A DNA stretch of 64,000 nucleotides from the NCBI RefSeq assembly GCF_016908525.1, contig NZ_JAFBEB010000001.1:374501-438500 (forward strand), given 5' to 3'. The DNA is from Brevibacillus fulvus (GTDB lineage: Bacteria; Bacillota; Bacilli; Brevibacillales; Brevibacillaceae). This document shows positions 1-9,458 of this stretch, piece by piece. The notes under the pieces are model-generated. The model saw only the letters and a list, made by a program, of their open reading frames with translations, did not search any database and was not told the origin of the DNA. The position numbers and the translations under genes were made by a program. Every line of letters starts with the position of its first letter. Position 1 is the stretch's first letter.

Positions 1-534
1 AAAATTAATATGGTCGTTCAACGAGGAGCAAACGAGCAAGATATTTTGCCGATGGCTCGTTACTTCCGCGAAAAAGGGCATATTTTGCGTTTTATCGAGT
101 ATATGGATGTCGGCAACAGCAACGGGTGGCGGTTGGATCAGGTGGTCCCCAACCGGGATATTTTGCAGATGATCAACGCCGAACTGCCGTTGGAACCTGT
201 GCAACCGAATTATTTCGGAGAAGTGGCGTCACGTTACCGTTACAGGGATAATGGCCAGGAGATCGGGTTTATTTCTTCTGTAACCCAGGCTTTTTGTTCC
301 AGTTGCACGCGGGCTCGACTGTCTGCGGAGGGGAAATTGTACACCTGTCTGTTTGCATCAGATGGATACGATCTGCGCCAGCCGCTGCGGGAAGGGCATA
401 CGGATGAGCAACTGCAAACTATGCTCACTGAGATTTGGCGGAAACGGGCCGATCGCTATTCGGAAATTCGCGGAAAGCACACTGCGGAGGAAACGCATCG
501 TAAAAAAGTGGAAATGTCGCATATCGGCGGGTAA
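1..534 (+). CDS. moaA: GTP 3',8-cyclase MoaA, C-terminal part (gene starts before the window)
   Basis: This radical-SAM enzyme makes the first intermediate of molybdenum cofactor from GTP. The reading frame is open from base 1, so the N-terminal radical-SAM CxxxCxxC part is missing because of the window edge, not a mutation. What remains is the C-terminal half: the second iron-sulfur cluster motif C-x2-C-x13-C (around bases 295-350, within [20 protein letters not shown]) and the double glycine tail that the family uses for catalysis. No other moa or mod gene follows; a stem-loop and a convergent gene close the unit. Confidence 0.95.
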   Translation, partial: KINMVVQRGANEQDILPMARYFREKGHILRFIEYMDVGNSNGWRLDQVVPNRDILQMINAELPLEPVQPNYFGEVASRYRYRDNGQEIGFISSVTQAFCSSCTRARLSAEGKLYTCLFASDGYDLRQPLREGHTDEQLQTMLTEIWRKRADRYSEIRGKHTAEETHRKKVEMSHIGG

Positions 535-544
535 GGCAAGCAAA

Positions 545-575
545 ACATCCCCCTCTCTAAACAGCAGGGGGATGT
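545..575. terminator. Stem-loop between convergent moaA and HIT genes
   Basis: ACATCCCCCT (545-554) pairs perfectly with AGGGGGATGT (566-575) across an 11-base loop. It lies 10 bases after the moaA stop and just past the 3' end of the opposing HIT gene. A T-run is poor on both sides, so it may act weakly or in both directions. Confidence 0.6.
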
Positions 576-588
576 GCATGCCTTCTTG

Positions 589-933
589 TTACATATCCCA
601 ACGCAATTGGCGTCCGCCAATCAGATGATAATGCAAGTGAAATACGGTTTGCTGCCCATTTTTTCCGATATTGGTCACGACTCGAAAACCGTCTTGCTCG
701 ACTCCCGCCACTTGGGCTGCTTTCTGTGCGCACATGTGGATATGGCCAACCAACTCCTTGTCTTCAGGGGCGATCTCCAGCAAGGAAGCGATATGTTTTT
801 TGGGAATGAGCAAAATGTGAACCGGCGCGATCGGATTGATGTCGTGAAAAGCGAGTACCCGATCATCCTCGTACACTTTTCGGGCTGGCAGGCGCCCATC
901 GGCAATTTGGCAAAACAAACAGTCTGCGCTCAT
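589..933 (-). CDS. HIT family (histidine triad) nucleotide-binding protein
   Basis: A 114-residue cytosolic protein of the HINT branch, which hydrolyses purine nucleoside phosphoramidates such as AMP-lysine. The histidine triad is seen as HLHYHLIGG with H99, H101 and H103, and an N-terminal CLFC pair (5-8) fits the zinc-binding form found in many Bacilli. Length matches the family. The ATG is preceded by a GGGAGG ribosome site. The gene diverges from the MurG-type gene and converges on moaA, so it appears to be transcribed alone. The physiological substrate is not known for most members. Confidence 0.93.
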   Translation of the reverse strand: MSADCLFCQIADGRLPARKVYEDDRVLAFHDINPIAPVHILLIPKKHIASLLEIAPEDKELVGHIHMCAQKAAQVAGVEQDGFRVVTNIGKNGQQTVFHLHYHLIGGRQLRWDM

Positions 934-977
934 TGTTTTTTCCTCCCGTCACTGTACAAACGAATGCTTGCATGGTA

Positions 978-986
978 TGGTATAAT
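978..986 (+). promoter_or_regulatory. Probable extended -10 promoter element for the MurG-type gene
   Basis: TGGTATAAT is an exact TGN plus TATAAT extended -10 element, about 90 bases before the MurG-type start. No convincing -35 hexamer is visible, which extended -10 promoters can do without. The long leader after it shows no recognised riboswitch. Confidence 0.4.
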
Positions 987-1077
987 TCTCTTTATTGAAT
1001 ATTTGACAGGCGAGGGTCATATACCTTCCAAATGGATACAGCTTTGTTTCAACATGCTTCATGTGGAGTGAGAAAAA

Positions 1078-2142
1078 ATGAAACGGATTGTTTTTACCGG
1101 GGGCGGCTCGGCCGGTCACGTCACGGTCAATTTGGCGTTGATTCCCCACTTTGTTCGGGCAGGTTGGAAAGTGGATTACATCGGTTCGGAAAACGGGATT
1201 GAGAAACAATTGGTGCAAGCCTTGCCGGATGTTACATACCATAGCATTTCGACCGGAAAACTTCGTCGTTATTTTGACTGGAATAACTTCAAGGACCCGT
1301 TCAAGGTAGTCAAAGGTGTGTTTCAGGCACAGCGTTTGATCAGACGGTTGAAACCGCATGTACTGTTTTCCAAAGGCGGTTTCGTGTCCGTACCGGTCAT
1401 TTTCGGCGGCTGGATGAACAAGGTTCCGATCATTATCCATGAATCGGACATTACGCCCGGTCTGGCCAACCGTTTGTCGTTTCCTTTCGCCACGAAAGTT
1501 TGCGTCACGTTTCCGGAGACGTTGGATCATTTTCAGGCGAACAAGGCGCTCCATGTCGGAGCGGTGATCCGCGAAGAGATCACGGCCGGCAACGGCAAAG
1601 AGGGTTTGGCGTTTTGCGGTTTTTCCGCGAGCAAACCGGTATTGCTGATCATGGGCGGCAGCCTCGGCTCGCAAAAGATCAACCAGCTGGTCCGCCAAAA
1701 CTTGCAGCAATTGCTGGAACGGTTTCAAATCGTGCATATTTGCGGAAAAGGCCAACTGGATTCCTCGGTTCAGGCGGACGGTTACCGGCAGTTCGAATAT
1801 GTCAACGAGCGATTGGCTGACCTGTTGGCAATGACCGATCTGGTGGTCTCCCGCGCGGGGTCGAATTCCATCTTCGAGTTTTTAACGTTGAACAAGCCGA
1901 TGGTGCTGATTCCTTTGTCGAGACAGGCCAGCCGGGGAGATCAAATCTTGAACGCGGAATCTTTTCGCAAACGGGGCTATGCCGAGGTCATTGAAGAAGA
2001 ACAGCTGACCGGCGAACGCTTTGTGCAAACGGTGCTGTCCACCTATGAGCAAAGAGCGGAAATGAAGGCCAAGATGCAGCGGGATCAAGTTGCCAACGGG
2101 ATTCAAAGCATGGTCGACCTGATCATGTCTTGCGCAAAATAA
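1078..2142 (+). CDS. murG: MurG-type UDP-GlcNAc:lipid I N-acetylglucosaminyltransferase
   Basis: A GT28 glycosyltransferase of 354 residues that transfers GlcNAc to lipid I on the inner face of the membrane during peptidoglycan synthesis. The N-terminal glycine loop GGGSAGH (8-14), the second-domain loop GGSLGS (near 195) and the donor-site stretch [12 protein letters not shown] (near 258) are all present. It stands alone between a HIT gene and rarD rather than inside a division/cell-wall cluster. In several Bacilli such stand-alone copies are second MurG paralogues, so a housekeeping murG may exist elsewhere. A terminator follows directly. Confidence 0.88.
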   Translation: MKRIVFTGGGSAGHVTVNLALIPHFVRAGWKVDYIGSENGIEKQLVQALPDVTYHSISTGKLRRYFDWNNFKDPFKVVKGVFQAQRLIRRLKPHVLFSKGGFVSVPVIFGGWMNKVPIIIHESDITPGLANRLSFPFATKVCVTFPETLDHFQANKALHVGAVIREEITAGNGKEGLAFCGFSASKPVLLIMGGSLGSQKINQLVRQNLQQLLERFQIVHICGKGQLDSSVQADGYRQFEYVNERLADLLAMTDLVVSRAGSNSIFEFLTLNKPMVLIPLSRQASRGDQILNAESFRKRGYAEVIEEEQLTGERFVQTVLSTYEQRAEMKAKMQRDQVANGIQSMVDLIMSCAK

Positions 2143-2159
2143 ATAAACAAATTAGCTTG

Positions 2160-2184
2160 CCCCCGTAGAAAGAGACGGGGGTTT
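2160..2184 (+). terminator. Terminator of the MurG-type gene
   Basis: CCCCCGT (2160-2166) pairs with ACGGGGG (2175-2181) over an 8-base loop, followed by TTT. It sits 17 bases after the stop codon. Confidence 0.75.
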
Positions 2185-2206
2185 GATGAATCGAGGAGAA
2201 CTGGGG

Positions 2207-3109
2207 ATGAAACAAGGAGTTATCTATGCAGTGGTTGCGTATCTTTCCTGGGGATTGCTGCCGTTGTATTGGAAGTTGTTTGAACAAATTTCCGCACTGG
2301 AGATTTTATCACATCGGATTGTTTGGTCATTTGTCTTTGTGGCGATCGTCCTGTTGGTGATGAGACGCTTCAAACAAATGTGGGGAATTCTCACCGACTG
2401 GCGCAAACGACTGACCGTCGCGCTGAGTGCAATTTTCATTACGGCCAACTGGCTGATCTATATTTGGGCGGTCAATAGCGGGCATGTGATGGAGACAAGT
2501 CTCGGCTACTATATGAACCCGCTGGTCAACGTGCTGTTTGGGGTTATTTTCCTTAAAGAAAAATTGAACGCAGGGCAGTGGGTGGCGATCGCTCTGGCGG
2601 CGCTCGGCGTTTCCATCATTACGGTCGAATTTGGCCAGTTTCCGTGGATCTCCATTTTGCTTGCGCTCAGCTTTGCTTTTTATGGCTTGACCAAAAAAGT
2701 GGTGAAACTCGATTCGCTGATGAGTCTCGCCTGGGAAACGGTCGTCATTTTTCCGATCGCTCTCATCTATCTCGCAACCATCCATGTGCAGCATACCGAT
2801 ACCGCTTTTTCGATGTCACCGTTGATGATCTTGCTGTTGGCGCTAACCGGCGTAGCCACCGCTTTGCCGCTGTACTGGTTCGCCCAGGCGACCAAAACGT
2901 TAAGTTTGACGACAGTCGGATTTATTCAATACTTGTCGCCAACTACCAGTTTGTTGCTGGCCATCTTCGTGTTCAAAGAGTCGTTTACAACGACCGACTT
3001 TATCAGCTTTGTCTTGATCTGGCTTGGCTTGATCGTCTTTACGGTTACGTCGTTTAGAGCGAAACAGAAAGCCGCCAATCTTCCAGGCAAACTCGAAGTA
3101 ACGAAATAG
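2207..3109 (+). CDS. rarD: EamA family transporter RarD
   Basis: A 300-residue integral membrane protein of the drug/metabolite transporter superfamily with about ten hydrophobic segments in two EamA repeats. The N-terminal stretch VAYLSWGLLPLYWK and the middle HVMETSLGYYMNPL are typical of RarD, historically called chloramphenicol-sensitivity protein, whose real substrate is unsettled. I chose ATG 2207 because GGAG at 2194-2197 is correctly spaced, although an in-frame ATG occurs 24 bases earlier inside the terminator tail. Flanking terminators make it a single-gene unit. Confidence 0.9.
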   Translation: MKQGVIYAVVAYLSWGLLPLYWKLFEQISALEILSHRIVWSFVFVAIVLLVMRRFKQMWGILTDWRKRLTVALSAIFITANWLIYIWAVNSGHVMETSLGYYMNPLVNVLFGVIFLKEKLNAGQWVAIALAALGVSIITVEFGQFPWISILLALSFAFYGLTKKVVKLDSLMSLAWETVVIFPIALIYLATIHVQHTDTAFSMSPLMILLLALTGVATALPLYWFAQATKTLSLTTVGFIQYLSPTTSLLLAIFVFKESFTTTDFISFVLIWLGLIVFTVTSFRAKQKAANLPGKLEVTK

Positions 3110-3118
3110 TTCGGTTTG

Positions 3119-3155
3119 ACAACGACTCGATCAAGTGATGAGTCGTTGTTTTTTA
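3119..3155 (+). terminator. Terminator of rarD
   Basis: A perfect 10-bp stem, ACAACGACTC (3119-3128) with GAGTCGTTGT (3140-3149), is followed by a run of T residues. Confidence 0.9.
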
Positions 3156-3229
3156 TCATAAAGCAAGGAACGATTTTGCCGATATATGAATGACAAAGGT
3201 TTATCCAGCTAACGAGAGGACGGCAAACA

Positions 3230-4402
3230 TTGAAAAAAACATGGAACAAAATTCAACCACACATTATTCCAATAGGTCTGGTCATTCTCGGTTACGTTGT
3301 TTTTCAGCAAATGGATCAGATGCCAGCTACCTTGGTGCAAGGACTCACCTATTTGTCCAACATGTTTTTAACTTCTGCCATGATACTGGGGATCTTTTTT
3401 AATCGGAGTCGACTCTTCTTCGTCGCTTTGCTGCTGTCGGTGACACAATATTCGCTTGTTTACGGAATATTTGAATTGAGCGGAAAAACGGAAGCCATTT
3501 TCCAAACGTTCGCGCTGTTGCTCCCAGGCAACTTGCTGCTGTTTTATCTTTTGAACGAAAGAGGAATTTTTACCTACTGGGGGTTAAGCCGATTTGTCGT
3601 GCTGTTGTTGGAATTGCTGCTGAGCTACTCGCTGATTCGCACCGATAATCAGCCATTCCTGCGCGTGCTTGAGCAGACCTGGATTCCGCTGCCCGCCGGT
3701 TGGAGTCCGATACCGCAAATCGCTTGGCTGTTGTTTTTCCTTGCCGGCATCATTATTTTCTTCAAAGGAAAAAAGCAGGGGCAATTTTTGCGGACGGCCT
3801 GGCTTTGCCTGTTGATGATTGTGTTGCTGGGGCTGCATAACCGGGAAAATCCGCTTAGTTGGCCGCTCTTCTTTGGCTTTGCCGGCATCTTGATGGTCGT
3901 CATCATTTTGCATTCTTCTTACGCCATGGCCTATCTGGATGAACTGACCGGAGCGCCATCGCGCCGTGCGCTCCGCGACCACCTGTTAAAACTGAGCGGA
4001 ACGTATGTGATCGCCATGCTGGACATCGATCACTTTAAGAAGTTTAACGATACATATGGCCACGATGTGGGCGATGATGTGTTGAAGCTGGTTGCCTCAG
4101 GCTTGCGGGAAGTGAGCGGGGGCGGAAAAGCGTATCGTTATGGCGGCGAAGAATTTTCGATTATCTTTCCCAAAAAAAGCATCGCTGAAGTACTGCCGCA
4201 TTTGGAGCAACTGCGGGAGTCCGTTGCCGCCAAGAAATACAGCTATCACAAAAAGGAAAAAGTGACTCAGTTAAGCGTGACAATCAGCATTGGCGTTGCC
4301 CAGCGCAACGAGCGCTACAAAACCCCGGAAGAAGTCATGAAGGCGGCGGACAAGGCATTGTACCGGGCAAAAGACAAGGGGAGAAACTGCGTCAGCACCT
4401 AA
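3230..4402 (+). CDS. Membrane-bound GGDEF diguanylate cyclase
   Basis: A 390-residue protein that should make cyclic di-GMP from two GTP. The first 230 residues carry about six to seven hydrophobic helices without a named sensor domain; the C-terminal third is a GGDEF domain with an intact active site GGEEF (305-309) and the upstream DIDHFKKFNDTYGH substrate loop. The RxxD product-inhibition site expected just before GGEEF is absent, so feedback inhibition by c-di-GMP is unlikely. No EAL or HD-GYP domain is attached. The start is TTG at 3230, chosen because GAGAGGA lies about ten bases upstream and the residues MKKTW follow. Confidence 0.92.
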   Translation: MKKTWNKIQPHIIPIGLVILGYVVFQQMDQMPATLVQGLTYLSNMFLTSAMILGIFFNRSRLFFVALLLSVTQYSLVYGIFELSGKTEAIFQTFALLLPGNLLLFYLLNERGIFTYWGLSRFVVLLLELLLSYSLIRTDNQPFLRVLEQTWIPLPAGWSPIPQIAWLLFFLAGIIIFFKGKKQGQFLRTAWLCLLMIVLLGLHNRENPLSWPLFFGFAGILMVVIILHSSYAMAYLDELTGAPSRRALRDHLLKLSGTYVIAMLDIDHFKKFNDTYGHDVGDDVLKLVASGLREVSGGGKAYRYGGEEFSIIFPKKSIAEVLPHLEQLRESVAAKKYSYHKKEKVTQLSVTISIGVAQRNERYKTPEEVMKAADKALYRAKDKGRNCVST

Positions 4403-4508
4403 GCGTCACGAAAGTTTACCGATTTGTTCGTTTCATAATGAGGGCGAATATGCCATAATAGGGTTAGTTTTGTCTTAGCTTATTTTGGAAAGGTAGGGAA
4501 AAGAAACA

Positions 4509-4859
4509 ATGGGCCAAGGTTTATTGCACGCGCACGTCGGAGCATGGGAAGCTGCCTTTGTGCTGTATATTATCGCATACATACTGGTACGCTTGCGTCA
4601 GAACCGGATTGCCAAAATCCTGCATATGATCCTGCGCTTGCTGTTTGTGATCATTGTCGTTTCCGGTCTATGGATGCTGTTTGCCTATATGGCGGGAGAA
4701 GTCCGTTACTACATAAAAGGGATTTTGGGCTTGGTAACGATCGGTCTGATTGAAATGACAATGGGCAGAGCGACCAAGGGAAAAGCGAATCTATCGTTTT
4801 TCATCCTTTCCCTCGTTCTCTTTGTTTTGGTCATTTTGATCGGATACCAAGTGATTTAA
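4509..4859 (+). CDS. yisL: UPF0344 / YisL family membrane protein
   Basis: A 116-residue protein with four hydrophobic segments and the family-typical stretches KILHMILRLLFVIIVVSG and GLVTIGLIEMTMGR. YisL-type proteins are conserved in Bacilli but have no assigned function. The ATG at 4509 is preceded by AAGGTAGGG. It is a single-gene unit closed by a strong terminator, downstream of the cyclase but separated by about 100 bases that show no gene. Confidence 0.85.
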   Translation: MGQGLLHAHVGAWEAAFVLYIIAYILVRLRQNRIAKILHMILRLLFVIIVVSGLWMLFAYMAGEVRYYIKGILGLVTIGLIEMTMGRATKGKANLSFFILSLVLFVLVILIGYQVI

Positions 4860-4886
4860 GAAAAGACGAAGAACCGGATGCATGCA

Positions 4887-4924
4887 AACACCTGTTGCCA
4901 GCTGCTTGGCGACAGGTGTTTTTC
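4887..4924 (+). terminator. Terminator of yisL
   Basis: AACACCTGTTGCCA (4887-4900) pairs with TTGGCGACAGGTGTT (4906-4920), with one G-U pair and a short loop, then TTTT. Confidence 0.92.
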
Positions 4925-5043
4925 GGTTGTGGGGAGCTTGACGGGAAGTTTTCTAAAAAGTGAAAAAATGATAGACAATAAATTAAAAAATTTTTAAAAT
5001 TAGCTGTAAATAGTTTGAAACCAAGCAAATGGGAGGTAGATGA

Positions 5044-7869
5044 ATGAAGAAGAAACTAGCTCCAAAAGTCATGTTTCTCCTGTTGGCCGCTTCCTTGCTG
5101 TCGCCGCAAACAGGGGCCGGCGCCAAGCAAAAAGCCGAACTGTCCCGCGAACCTGCGGCAACAACGGGCACTGCCGTTGACACAGCCAAGAAGACGAAAA
5201 CGTCGGCGCTGAGACAAATTCCGGTGGAAGCCAAAGAATTTCGGCAAATGGATGTATCGACCAACCTGCTGTCGATGACTGAGCCGAAGGAAGTGGAAGT
5301 CAGCTTTGTCGCCGAAGATCTGCAGGACGTCAATGATCTGGAATGGACGTTTGGCGGAAAAGTGTTTTCCAGTTGGCAAAAATACAGCGCAAAAGACCAG
5401 GCGTACAGCGGTGAACCGTTCATTTCCTTCAGCGAGCAGCCCCATCTGGAAGGAAACATGGTTAAAGCAAAAATCAAGTTCGATCTTGTCTACACGCTTC
5501 TCACTCGCGATGGCGAAGAAGTCCCCACCAGCGATCTGTCCTCCCGCTCCATTCGCAGAAAATTCAATGATTTGCTTGGTACATATCCATTGGTTGCAAA
5601 AAACTGGAAAACGGAAATCGCCTATCAAGCCGATCTGAAACTGAACGCTTACGACAATTATCATACATATGACGAGTTGAAGCCGGCATTGGAGGAGATC
5701 AAAGAAAATGTCGGTGATGACCGTTATTTACGGGTAGAAGTGATCGGCGAGTCAGTCGAGGGGCGCGACATGTATTTTGCCGTTTTGGCAAAAGATCGGA
5801 AATCGATCGATACGTACCTGAACAAAACGCTGCCGAAAATGAAACGGGACCCGGAAGAATTGCTGGAACAGTTGCAAGATGGCGATTTGGACGATTACAA
5901 AGTTCCGATCTGGTTTAACAATCCTCATCCCGATGAAACACCGGCGATGGATGCCATATTGGAGCTGCTCCGTGAATTCGCGACCGAAGACGAGATTGAG
6001 TTTCGCCCGGAAGACGGCAAGCGCCGGACGACGCTGAAAGTGGACGAGGTGCTTGATCATGCGATTCTTTTGTTCAACCTCTCCGAAAACCCCGACGGCC
6101 GTGTCGCCACGACTCGAGCCAATGCCAACGATATTGACTTGAACCGCGACCATACGTATCAGACACAGCCGGAAGTGCTGGCGACAGTCGAGCAAATTGC
6201 CAAATGGACACCTTTATCCTTCTATGATTTTCACGGTTTTGTTCCGGAATTTCTGATTGAGCCGTGTACGCCGCCCCACAATCCAAACTTTGAATACGAC
6301 CTGTCGATGAAAGGGATGATCGATCAGGCGAACGCGATGGGGAAAGCCGGCATTGCCAACACGAAGTACGAAGACTACATTATCCCATTGGATGATTACG
6401 GGAACGGTTGGGACGACTATACGCCTGCCTATACGGCCGTTTACGCCATGATGCAAGGATCGTTCGGTCATACGGTGGAAGTGCCGGAAATGAATCAGGA
6501 TTCGTTCTGGGCAACCGTTTATGCCGGGCTGGGCGGAGTCCGCTTTGTGCTGGAGAACAAAGACGAGCTGTTTGAAACACAGCTGAAAATTTTCCAACGC
6601 GGCGTTGAGGGCAAGGACGATCATTCCGTTGACAAATGGCTGGTCAATCAAGATGGCGAGGAAATCGGCCGTCCCCGGGAAGACGGCGAGAATTTCTTCC
6701 CCGAATATTATGTAATTCCGGTTGATCCGGCTTTGCAAAAAAACCCACTGGAAGCGGCGAAAATGGTTGAGTATTTGATGCGCAATGATGTCGAGGTCAA
6801 AGTGACGAACCGCACGATCGAAGTCGATGACATCAAGTATCCAAAAGGAACGTATGTGGTCGACATGCATCAGGCGAAACGCGGGTTCGCAAACGCGGTT
6901 CTGTTTGATGGCGAAGATATTTCCGATTGGGACGCCATGTATGATTCCGTTGTGCAAAACTTCCATGACATGCGCGGATTTACCCGGATGGAAGTGAGAG
7001 AAGAGGGGGCCTTTGAACGTTACGTCGGACAGGCAAAGAAAAATGCGAGCAAGGCGATCAAAACGGAAATAGCGGAGCGGGCCGATGAATACATCATCCG
7101 CAATACGAGCAACGAAGCGATCAAAGCGGTCAATCAATTGCTGGCGGATGGCAAAACGGTGAAGATGGTGACCGAATCCAAAGATGGCTATGAAATGGGC
7201 GATTTCCTTGTCTCCCGGAAAGATTTGCAGCGGATCGAGGATGATTTCTACCTGCAGGTCGCAGCGGTGGAAGAGGATGTTCCCGCAAAAAAATTAAAAC
7301 AGCCGAAAGTCGCGGCGATCGGCTCCGGTGCTTTGCGATTTGTCCTGAAAGAATTAGGGTTTGAGCTGGAAAGTTCGCTCAAAGGCAGTGACGTGATCGT
7401 TGACGATCTGGGCAATATCGAAGAAGACGATGTTGATGATCGCGACTATATCGGCATTGGCGGCTACGCGATGAAGGCGGTGAAAAAAGAAGACCTTTTG
7501 GATGATTTCGATTATGAAACAACCGATATTTACCATGAAGGCATTTTGCATGCGGTGCTTTCTCAGGATCATTTGCAGACGGCTGCTTATGATGAAGAGG
7601 AACCGCTTTACAGTGCAACCGGTACCTGGATTACAGAAGTGCCGGATGATGCCGAGACTTTGATTACCGTCAGTGATGAGCGTGATTTCTTTAAAACGGG
7701 ATGGTGGCCGGGTCATAAGGATGCGAGAGGGGAAGTTCTCGCCTTTACCGTAGCAGATGGCGATCAAGATATTACTTTGTTTGCCAATGATCTCGTTTGG
7801 CGAGCCCATCCGCAGTTTAGCTACCGCTTGTTGGCAAATGCGATTTTTGCAGGAATGTTGAACGACTGA
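5044..7869 (+). CDS. Secreted zinc carboxypeptidase-like protein, M14 family
   Basis: A 941-residue exported peptidase. Residues 1-27 form a signal peptide with a positively charged start and the hydrophobic core VMFLLLAASLL. The M14 zinc site is visible: H295 and E298 in NPHPDETPA, the downstream zinc ligand H397 in YDFHGF, the substrate-binding arginine regions NPDGR and DLNRD, and the catalytic glutamate near 479 in GHTVEVPE. The remaining 400 residues form a long C-terminal region rich in Asp and Glu without a recognised domain; it may resemble a glutamine-amidotransferase-like or beta domain tail seen in large M14 proteins, but I cannot prove it. It is a single-gene unit with its own terminator. 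Substrate unknown; extracellular protein or wall peptide scavenging is likely. Confidence 0.9.
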   Translation: MKKKLAPKVMFLLLAASLLSPQTGAGAKQKAELSREPAATTGTAVDTAKKTKTSALRQIPVEAKEFRQMDVSTNLLSMTEPKEVEVSFVAEDLQDVNDLEWTFGGKVFSSWQKYSAKDQAYSGEPFISFSEQPHLEGNMVKAKIKFDLVYTLLTRDGEEVPTSDLSSRSIRRKFNDLLGTYPLVAKNWKTEIAYQADLKLNAYDNYHTYDELKPALEEIKENVGDDRYLRVEVIGESVEGRDMYFAVLAKDRKSIDTYLNKTLPKMKRDPEELLEQLQDGDLDDYKVPIWFNNPHPDETPAMDAILELLREFATEDEIEFRPEDGKRRTTLKVDEVLDHAILLFNLSENPDGRVATTRANANDIDLNRDHTYQTQPEVLATVEQIAKWTPLSFYDFHGFVPEFLIEPCTPPHNPNFEYDLSMKGMIDQANAMGKAGIANTKYEDYIIPLDDYGNGWDDYTPAYTAVYAMMQGSFGHTVEVPEMNQDSFWATVYAGLGGVRFVLENKDELFETQLKIFQRGVEGKDDHSVDKWLVNQDGEEIGRPREDGENFFPEYYVIPVDPALQKNPLEAAKMVEYLMRNDVEVKVTNRTIEVDDIKYPKGTYVVDMHQAKRGFANAVLFDGEDISDWDAMYDSVVQNFHDMRGFTRMEVREEGAFERYVGQAKKNASKAIKTEIAERADEYIIRNTSNEAIKAVNQLLADGKTVKMVTESKDGYEMGDFLVSRKDLQRIEDDFYLQVAAVEEDVPAKKLKQPKVAAIGSGALRFVLKELGFELESSLKGSDVIVDDLGNIEEDDVDDRDYIGIGGYAMKAVKKEDLLDDFDYETTDIYHEGILHAVLSQDHLQTAAYDEEEPLYSATGTWITEVPDDAETLITVSDERDFFKTGWWPGHKDARGEVLAFTVADGDQDITLFANDLVWRAHPQFSYRLLANAIFAGMLND

Positions 7870-7881
7870 GCAAAGGGTGCT

Positions 7882-7926
7882 GGGCTGTCGTCGAGGGGGC
7901 ATCTTCCCTCGGCCCAGCCCGTTTTT
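7882..7926 (+). terminator. Terminator of the M14 peptidase gene
   Basis: GGGCTG (7882-7887) with CAGCCC (7915-7920) and CGAGGG (7892-7897) with CCCTCG (7906-7911) form a two-part stem, then GTTTTT. Confidence 0.85.
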
Positions 7927-8045
7927 CGTTGAGAGGACGAATAATGGGCAAGCGTACAAGAAATAATTGACAGAGCAAACAGGATATGACTAGAATAAAC
8001 ATACTAAACATATCGATTTACTTTCATTTGAGTGGAGGAACCTTT

Positions 8046-9323
8046 ATGCTAAAACGTTTGAAACAAAGCAAACTTGTCTCTGCCACGGTCGCGTTTTCCT
8101 TGCTGGCCGCACCGATCGGCTCGCCAGTTTGGGCAACTGCCGCTGCAGCGCAAACGGCGGGTGTGGCAAGCCCCATTCAGGCCACCGCGGAACGGCTGAA
8201 AAGTCAATATGGCGTTGATTTTTCCGCAACCGTCAGCCAGGCTGAATTTCTGGGGGCTTTGAAAGGTTTGCTTTCGCTGCAAGAGACGAGTGCACTTCTG
8301 CCTGAAGATTTATCTTCCGACTCGGGCCATTTTTCTTCGCTTGATGCCGTACGGATTGCGCTAAGAGCGGCCAAGCTCGAAGAACTGGCGCAAACGTATC
8401 CGGAACAAAAAGTGAAAAAGGCAGGTATTCCGTCAAGTCTTGATGGACAAGCTGCGCGGGAGGTTGCCGCCGCTGCCGATACCGGATTGTTGCCCAGTGA
8501 GCTGACCGCCGATTTTTCGCCGGATCAGGCCGTCACGGATCGGCTGGCAACGGCGTTGTTGGGAAAAGTTCTTGAGTTTCGCGGATTGTCCGAGAATTTC
8601 CTCGGCTATGTGTCTGATGATGATATTTACAGCAAGGTCTATCATGCTTGGCAGGAAAGCCAGATTATCAAGGCGGATAAATTGCAGAACATGGTAAATC
8701 AGGCAGTTGAACAGGATTTGGTGACCGGGTATAACTTGAAAGATCTGAATTATGCTCCTCATTTCGACCCGACGCGAACGATCACATACGGTCACAGCGA
8801 CATCACCCACGCCATCCAGCTGCTCGGACTGTTGCGCAGCGAAGGGTTGGACGCGAAAGTACAATTGGAGCCAAAAACATCTGCGTTCAAATATTTGCCG
8901 GAATGGGGCGAACCGCAGCAAAGCGAAGATTATCAAGTGATCCAGATCAAAAATGGCAATTTGATCGCGTATTCCAAAGAATATGACTTGAGTTTCGAGT
9001 TTGCCGACAAACAGCAAAAAGAGCGGTTTGATCAAATTATTTTGAGCTATGCCAAAAAAAATCAGGAAGATGCCAGCGGATTGCTCTACCAGTCCTGGTG
9101 GCAGCCGCTCTATTATTCGCTTGTCCCGCTGACAGGCTATGAACCAATCACAAACAACTGGATTGAAGACGGCCGTTATTTGGCCCAGTCATTCTCTTTG
9201 ACCGAACAGTCGGCAAACGTAGTCAACGGCTTGAAAAAAATCGCTCCATCCGTGGAAGTGAGCACAAATCGTCTATGGGTCAATACCGCATTCTATCATT
9301 ACTTGCAAGGGGATTATAAATAA
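8046..9323 (+). CDS. Secreted protein of unknown function, possibly with SLH-like segments
   Basis: A 425-residue exported protein. The signal peptide ends near PVWATAAAAQ (about residue 30-38). Residues 40-200 contain two alpha-helical blocks whose spacing (TVSQAEFLGAL..., SSLDAVRIALRAAKLEELA, then AAREVAAAADTGLLPSEL) recalls S-layer homology repeats, which anchor proteins to wall polymers; the match is weak and is my inference. The C-terminal half has no family I recognise. ATG 8046 is preferred to an in-frame start 60 bases upstream because GTGGAGG lies directly before it. It is a single-gene unit. Confidence 0.75.
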   Translation: MLKRLKQSKLVSATVAFSLLAAPIGSPVWATAAAAQTAGVASPIQATAERLKSQYGVDFSATVSQAEFLGALKGLLSLQETSALLPEDLSSDSGHFSSLDAVRIALRAAKLEELAQTYPEQKVKKAGIPSSLDGQAAREVAAAADTGLLPSELTADFSPDQAVTDRLATALLGKVLEFRGLSENFLGYVSDDDIYSKVYHAWQESQIIKADKLQNMVNQAVEQDLVTGYNLKDLNYAPHFDPTRTITYGHSDITHAIQLLGLLRSEGLDAKVQLEPKTSAFKYLPEWGEPQQSEDYQVIQIKNGNLIAYSKEYDLSFEFADKQQKERFDQIILSYAKKNQEDASGLLYQSWWQPLYYSLVPLTGYEPITNNWIEDGRYLAQSFSLTEQSANVVNGLKKIAPSVEVSTNRLWVNTAFYHYLQGDYK

Positions 9324-9342
9324 GCGCTCTTCGTTACCGTGT

Positions 9343-9376
9343 CCAGCCCGAGCCATGTTTCGGGCTGGATTTTCTT
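9343..9376 (+). terminator. Terminator of the secreted-protein gene
   Basis: CCAGCCCGA (9343-9351) pairs perfectly with TCGGGCTGG (9360-9368), followed by ATTTTCTTTT. Confidence 0.9.
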
Positions 9377-9458
9377 TTGCGAGCTGCTGGCTGTGACTGA
9401 AACTTTGGGCGAACGTTCACAATAAGAGAATCAAAACGGACAGAGGAGGAGATGACTC

